In this document: in pieces, positions 59,649 to 64,000 of the stretch | Position numbering within the stretch: the stretch's first letter is position 1 | Layout: each line of letters starts with the position of its first letter | Assembly (NCBI RefSeq): GCF_010015585.1 | Contig: NW_022985069.1 | Coordinates: forward strand, 219,479-283,478 | Direction of reading: 5' to 3' | Source of the DNA: Eremomyces bilateralis CBS 781.70 | Lineage: Eukaryota > Ascomycota > Dothideomycetes > Eremomycetales > Eremomycetaceae | DNA length: 64,000 nt | Notes under the pieces: generated by a model | What the model was told of the DNA's origin: nothing | The model's input: only the letters and a program-made list of their open reading frames with translations | Databases searched by the model: none | Program-made: the position numbers and the translations under genes

Positions 59649-61104
59649 CTTAGCAGGCTCGCGTAGTGACGTGGAAAGAGGGGATAAGTGTCATGAAATT
59701 TTAGGTCTATTGATATAAAGTACTCTAACACTGAGGGCAGGTACTTTATACTGAATACTACACAATGGACGGAAGTCAACACAGAAATGACGATGACGTA
59801 CACAGTATGGCTGCTAGAGCTTGCGCGAGTCAGTCCAGTCGTGCCTGATTGGACGAAATGGACGAAATGACTCTGCCCCAACTGAGGACCACCACTCGGT
59901 TTCGATCGGAAAGGTGAACATGAGTTTGAAAACAAAACTTCTGAATCACGCATTCTTCTATGTTATCCAAATACACGTGCAGTCCTAGAGTACCCGCAGC
60001 GTTCAGAGTGGAGATACTCATCATGTGAAGGTCAATCAGTCTAAGTCGCTCCGGGTGGCGCTTTATTCCTAGTGAGAGGAGCATGCTCAAGAGACAGAGA
60101 CTCAGAGTCGAGGAACCTTAAAGGGTCGATAGAGGGCCTTAATGATTTTCTTCGCATCTTCTTGCTGAGTCCTATCAAGCACTGGGACATGCACCGCTGC
60201 CGCACTAGGCATTCGTGGTGTTCTCTAAGCGCGGCCATCAGGGTTGGACGGGCGAAACAAATCGGACGGACTCCGCTATCGATCTCGCCTTTACACGGGC
60301 AAAGGCATGCCAACCTACCGAATGAGCAGGAGCATGCATGTTGTACGGCAATGCTTTGATGTCACATATTGGAATGAGACATTCGAGCGGCACCTTATCG
60401 CTATATGTAGATGATTCAACGATACTTTGGCCAATGGTTTTTGATAGGCTAGTATTGAGATTCCTTCAAGCTGAAGGAAATCTTGGTTGACATACTGGTA
60501 CTTATCATTAAGTAACTCACTTATATTGTACACAGAAAGATTTGCCACCCATTCGTGTTCCCGAATAGTGTAGCGTCAGGGAAGGCGATTCAAGGAGAAG
60601 CGAGACCAGCCGCTTCCAGCCGCTTGTTACTAAGAAGACTCTCTTATCTTTCAGAAGTGCGATCAAGAACATTGTCTTACATTTGGGAACCCATCGTGTA
60701 CCTAGACGGAGGCAACGGGAAAGCATGACGGCGTCTGATGCCTGATCGAGGTGCATTTTACTTGGTAGTTGGCCGCCGAATGCACTGCATGATCATCCAA
60801 GTGTGGATATTATAATCCCAACGACTCTGTTTCCAAGATTCGTAGGGCGCAATTGTTGGTAGGATGTTACCCTATGAATACAACCCTCTCATCTCTACCA
60901 TGGTACGGGTGGATTGTTTCGTACGAGTCTTGAGATAAGGGACCTTTCAGGTACCTTTGGCAATCCCGCATATATCCGCTCCACAGTCTCGAATCATTGA
61001 ATAAATGAAGTAAGAAAGCCAAATTATTTCCCCCTCGGCCCTATTCAATAATTCTACGGAGAATTGAACAAAAATTTAGCGTTTTTGGGACTAAATCAAC
61101 AATA
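59649..61104. other. 1.5-kb intergenic region
   Basis: A divergent spacer with promoters for the FAR-17a-like gene and the serine dehydratase. Small overlapping frames only. Composition is closer to AT-rich than in the flanking genes. No repeat or RNA gene was recognised. Confidence 0.45.
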
Positions 61105-62276
61105 ATGGCCAAAGACGAGAAACCGCCAAAGCTCCCTACGCCATGGGTGAAAACACCTCTAGTTGAATCAGCAGCGTTATCCAAGGCAGCAGGCTGGTAA
61201 GTCATAGACATTATTCCAGAAAATAAACTACCGTGCCCATTCTAAATCGTAGAAGCAGAGTCTTCCTGAAGCTCGAGAACCTTCAGCCCTCGGGGTCCTT
61301 CAAATCCCGCGGAATCGGCAACTATCTCCTGGCCGCCATCCACGCGCATCCACCCCGGACGTGCATCCACTTCTACAGCTCGTCCGGCGGCAACGCCGGG
61401 CTCGCCTGTGTCCGCGCCGCGACCACGCTAGGATGCAAAGCAAGCGTGATCGTGCCGCTGAGCACCAAGCTCCGCATGATCGAGAAGATCAATCTCGCGG
61501 GGGCGGACGAGGTGATCCAGCACGGGGCCAGTTGGAAGGAGGCGGATCAGTATCTGCGGGAGGTGGTAATTGGGTCCGGAGAGGGGAGGGGACGGAAGGC
61601 GGGTGGGGAGGTGAAGATATATGTTCCGCCGTTTGATCATGAGGATATTTGGGAGGGGAATTCGACCGTGGTGGATGAGATCGCGGAACAGCTGCCCATT
61701 TTCGACGAGAAGGAGACGAATATCGTCACCACGAATGGGACACATGCTGCCCATGGTGATCCTCCAGCGGCTATTCTATGCTCCGTTGGTGGTGGCGGCC
61801 TGTTCAATGGTGTCGTGGATGGCATTGAACGACGGGACGGCTGGGCGAGCACACCGGTTCTAGCCATGGAGACCGATGGAGCGCACTCCCTTGCCGCGTC
61901 GATCGAAGCGGGGGAGGTTGTCACTCTACCTGCCATCACCTCCCTTGCGAAGAGCTTAGGCGCGTCACGCGTCAGTGAGCAGACGTTCAAGTACGCTAGC
62001 ACTCGACCCAACGTGAAGAGCGTGGTGCTGGAGGATTGGGAGGCGGCTCTTGGTTGTCTCCGTCTGGCGGACGAGGATCGGCTGATGGTGGAGCTGGCAT
62101 GTGGAGTCAATGTCGCCATGTGCTTCGGTGGGAGACTGGGGAAGGCGTTGGAGAGAAAGGTACGGCACACGGATAAGGTGGTGATCGTGTTGTGTGGGGG
62201 CAGCGACGTGTCCATTGAGAGCATGGTTGGCTGGCGTGGCGACTATGCTGGGAAGGCGTTGGAAGTTTCGGTTTGA
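61105..62276 (+). CDS. L-serine/L-threonine dehydratase (PLP-dependent, Cha1-like)
   Basis: Model: join(61105..61196, 61256..62276), 370 residues; yeast Cha1 is 360. It deaminates serine to pyruvate (and threonine to 2-oxobutyrate). The PLP lysine is K47 in PSGSFKSRG. The phosphate/substrate loop SSGGNAG is at 73-79 and the Gly-rich GGGGLFNG binds the cofactor phosphate. The C-terminal LCGGSDVS matches the family. The 59-nt intron must use the AAG acceptor at 61255; the TAG three bases upstream would create a stop at the junction. Location is probably mitochondrial or cytosolic; no clear presequence is seen. It may act in using serine as a nitrogen source. Confidence 0.93.
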
Positions 62277-62359
62277 AAGACAATGCAAATTGACTCATGT
62301 AATACAAATCTGGCACATATATAGCTACAGACGAAAAAGGGTTTGGAATAGATGTGTAC

Positions 62360-63390
62360 TTAAGAATCTACACTGATTACTAGCTTATCTTTTCGGTACG
62401 TCCAGTAGTTCTCTCGAATGGGGTCGTATATATTGGCCAGAAGATCCAATGCACGCTCGGCGTCCTCTATGTGCCCCAATTCTCTGAAGATATCGGCAAG
62501 CAGATCCAGTGCATGGCTTGACCGGATCTTCTCAGGCTCGTCGATAGGAGCGAATTGCAAGACAAACCCCATGATGGCAGAGCCAGGCGTCCCTGAGTTA
62601 CGCAGAATTCCTCGAAGATAGTTCCATGCGGATTCGTTTTGCGGGGCCAGTTGGATTTTCGATTTAGCGAATCTATCAGTCTGGTCAGCAGGCTGAGTTC
62701 AACGCACGTTGGATGCAACATACTGGGTCTCACGGTTCACAATCCCTGGATCCTTCCACACACTATCATCTTGGGAAAACACCACGAACCATCTATGGTT
62801 CCACGCGGAGTTGTTCCTGATGTCTTCGTCCAACATTCGCTCGGTCTCCTCGAGCTCGCCCTTATTGAATAGGTTAAACCTCTTGACCAACCAATGCCTG
62901 TAGCTCCACACATGATAGTTCTTTGTATCCTTCTCCAACATTGTTCTGATGAATTCCTGCTCGCCCGTCGGATCATCGAGTTTGTCTACAATGGTCTGTC
63001 GATGCTGCCATATCTGGTAATTCTTCAGATACTTCAAAGCAATGGGGTTCAGCCACTCGATCTCGGAGCGTAGGTCGCGGTTTTGATCTAAGAGCACGCG
63101 AGCGCGGTACAGCCTAAAGGTAAAAGAGGTCAGCGAAGTTGCCAAATCACAAGAAGCTTGCTTGATACATACCAAACAGTGTAGTGTGCCGGATTAATTC
63201 GAATGATGTTTTCCGTCAGTGAAAGCACCCGGTCACTCAACTCGTTCGCTGCCATGAGGGCACGGAGGTAGGACATGGCTTCGCTATACTCATCGCTATA
63301 AGCAATTTGAGCGAGAGCATTGGGGCCGCCATCGAGCTGAACGATGGGCACGACATCGCTCCATGCTGGATCGGAGCCGTAGTCGACCAT
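62360..63390 (-). CDS. RAM2: Protein farnesyltransferase / geranylgeranyltransferase I alpha subunit
   Basis: Model: complement of 63390..63173, 63113..62724 and 62672..62360, 306 residues; yeast Ram2 is 316. The subunit is shared by farnesyltransferase (with Ram1) and GGTase I (with Cdc43), which prenylate CAAX proteins such as Ras and Rho. Several PFTA repeats are visible: NPAHYTVWLYRARV, NYQIWQHRQTIV, NYHVWSYRHWLV, NNSAWNHRWFVVF and NESAWNYLRG. A possible spliced 5' leader (GTAAGC ... CGCAG just before the ATG) lies upstream. Its stop is 83 bp from the serine dehydratase stop, so the two genes converge and probably overlap as transcripts. Confidence 0.94.
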
Positions 63391-64000
63391 GCTGCGAGAT
63401 TTGCTTAGTGAGTGGCGGTTAAGATGTAGAAGCAGCTTACTTGTTAGAAGCTGTCAGGCATCCAAGTTAATTTTTAAGTTAGCTGTGTGGTAGTGGTGTT
63501 AACAAGCCCTCTGCCGGTTGACTGAATGCGAACACCGGATTCAGAGTTTAGGACAAGAACAATATGTGGACGGCGGGCATTCAGACCGGAACAGACATCT
63601 CCACATTCCGACCAGCACGTCAAAGAACCCGAGCAACCTTCCAGTTGTTGAACCGGCTGCGACGGAGTTTCCGGGAAAATTTATAACGTTAGGTTATTAT
63701 GCGATGGAGCAGGTATTTGGTGCCGCCATGGATTCCGACAACAAAGCTGAGTGACTGCCAGCGGTTCGACATGACATGCATAGGAAGTCCGATGTGGTGG
63801 ACTGGACAAGCCGCCGACAAGGTGGACTGGAAGTCGAGGTCGATTTTGGCCTTGAAGCCTTGAGGCCTTAATCCATCTTCCAGTTCTGCTTCACTTCATC
63901 CTGGCATTATCTCAGTTGGGACTCAGCCGGCAATGGTGCCCCCTGGCCAAGATTGGGTTCCGCTATACCCAATGAAGCCCAGCTTCTTTTTTAGCGTTCC
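63391..64000. other. RAM2 upstream region to the window end
   Basis: Contains the RAM2 promoter and leader. A 78-codon plus-strand frame at 63518-63754 has no domain and I do not call it. Any gene beyond 64000 is not visible. Confidence 0.45.

Noticed and set aside
63518-63754. 78-codon plus-strand frame near the window end
   Set aside because: No domain, no splice context, and it lies in the upstream region of RAM2.

Overview
The window looks like nuclear DNA of a filamentous ascomycete, most like the Aspergillus/Penicillium group (Eurotiales). The genes are broken by short introns (mostly 46-80 nt) with GTRNGT donors, CTRAC/TACTAAC-type branch sites and YAG acceptors. Gene content is typical of that group: a hybrid C2H2/Zn2Cys6 factor, a HET-domain protein, a NACHT-ankyrin protein, a Dal5-type permease and a GPI-anchored DUF7707-like protein. 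The species cannot be fixed from sequence alone. All gene models were built by eye from reading frames, splice signals and protein motifs. No transcript or homology search was run.

Layout. 1-7.8 kb: the 5' part of a zinc-finger factor (minus, cut by the window edge) diverges from a very large protein that joins zinc fingers, a complete Ser/Thr kinase and a HET domain. 8.2-16 kb is a housekeeping block: MET8 (siroheme synthesis), DED1 (DEAD-box translation factor), an ER cyclophilin with alternative-looking C-termini, and mitoribosomal protein uS13m. 17.8-25 kb: a Kin4-like kinase and an amino-acid permease. 25-29 kb is gene-poor and AT-rich, holding two related small Cys-rich ORFs and one weaker candidate. 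29-39.7 kb: a Dcr2/Sia1-type phosphatase, a four-TM-like membrane protein, a mitochondrial tRNA m1A58 methyltransferase, a GPI-type surface protein and a Dal5-family permease. 41-47.8 kb: mitoribosomal mS29, a NACHT-ankyrin STAND protein and RRS1. 48.6-63.4 kb: a RhoGAP, BET2, an unknown zinc-finger-like protein, a FAR-17a/AIG1-like membrane protein, an L-serine dehydratase and RAM2.

Themes. Two genes belong to classes used in fungal non-self recognition and programmed cell death (HET-kinase and NACHT-ankyrin). Three encode mitochondrial translation parts (uS13m, mS29, Trm61-like). Two encode protein prenyltransferase subunits whose substrates are small GTPases, near a RhoGAP. These are neighbours, not a demonstrated pathway.

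The strongest candidates for something new are the zinc finger-kinase-HET fusion, the duplicated terminal intron of the cyclophilin gene that can yield three different C-termini, the paired MC...CGH small Cys-rich proteins, and a repeated switch from C-rich to G-rich composition inside exons at six or seven loci.
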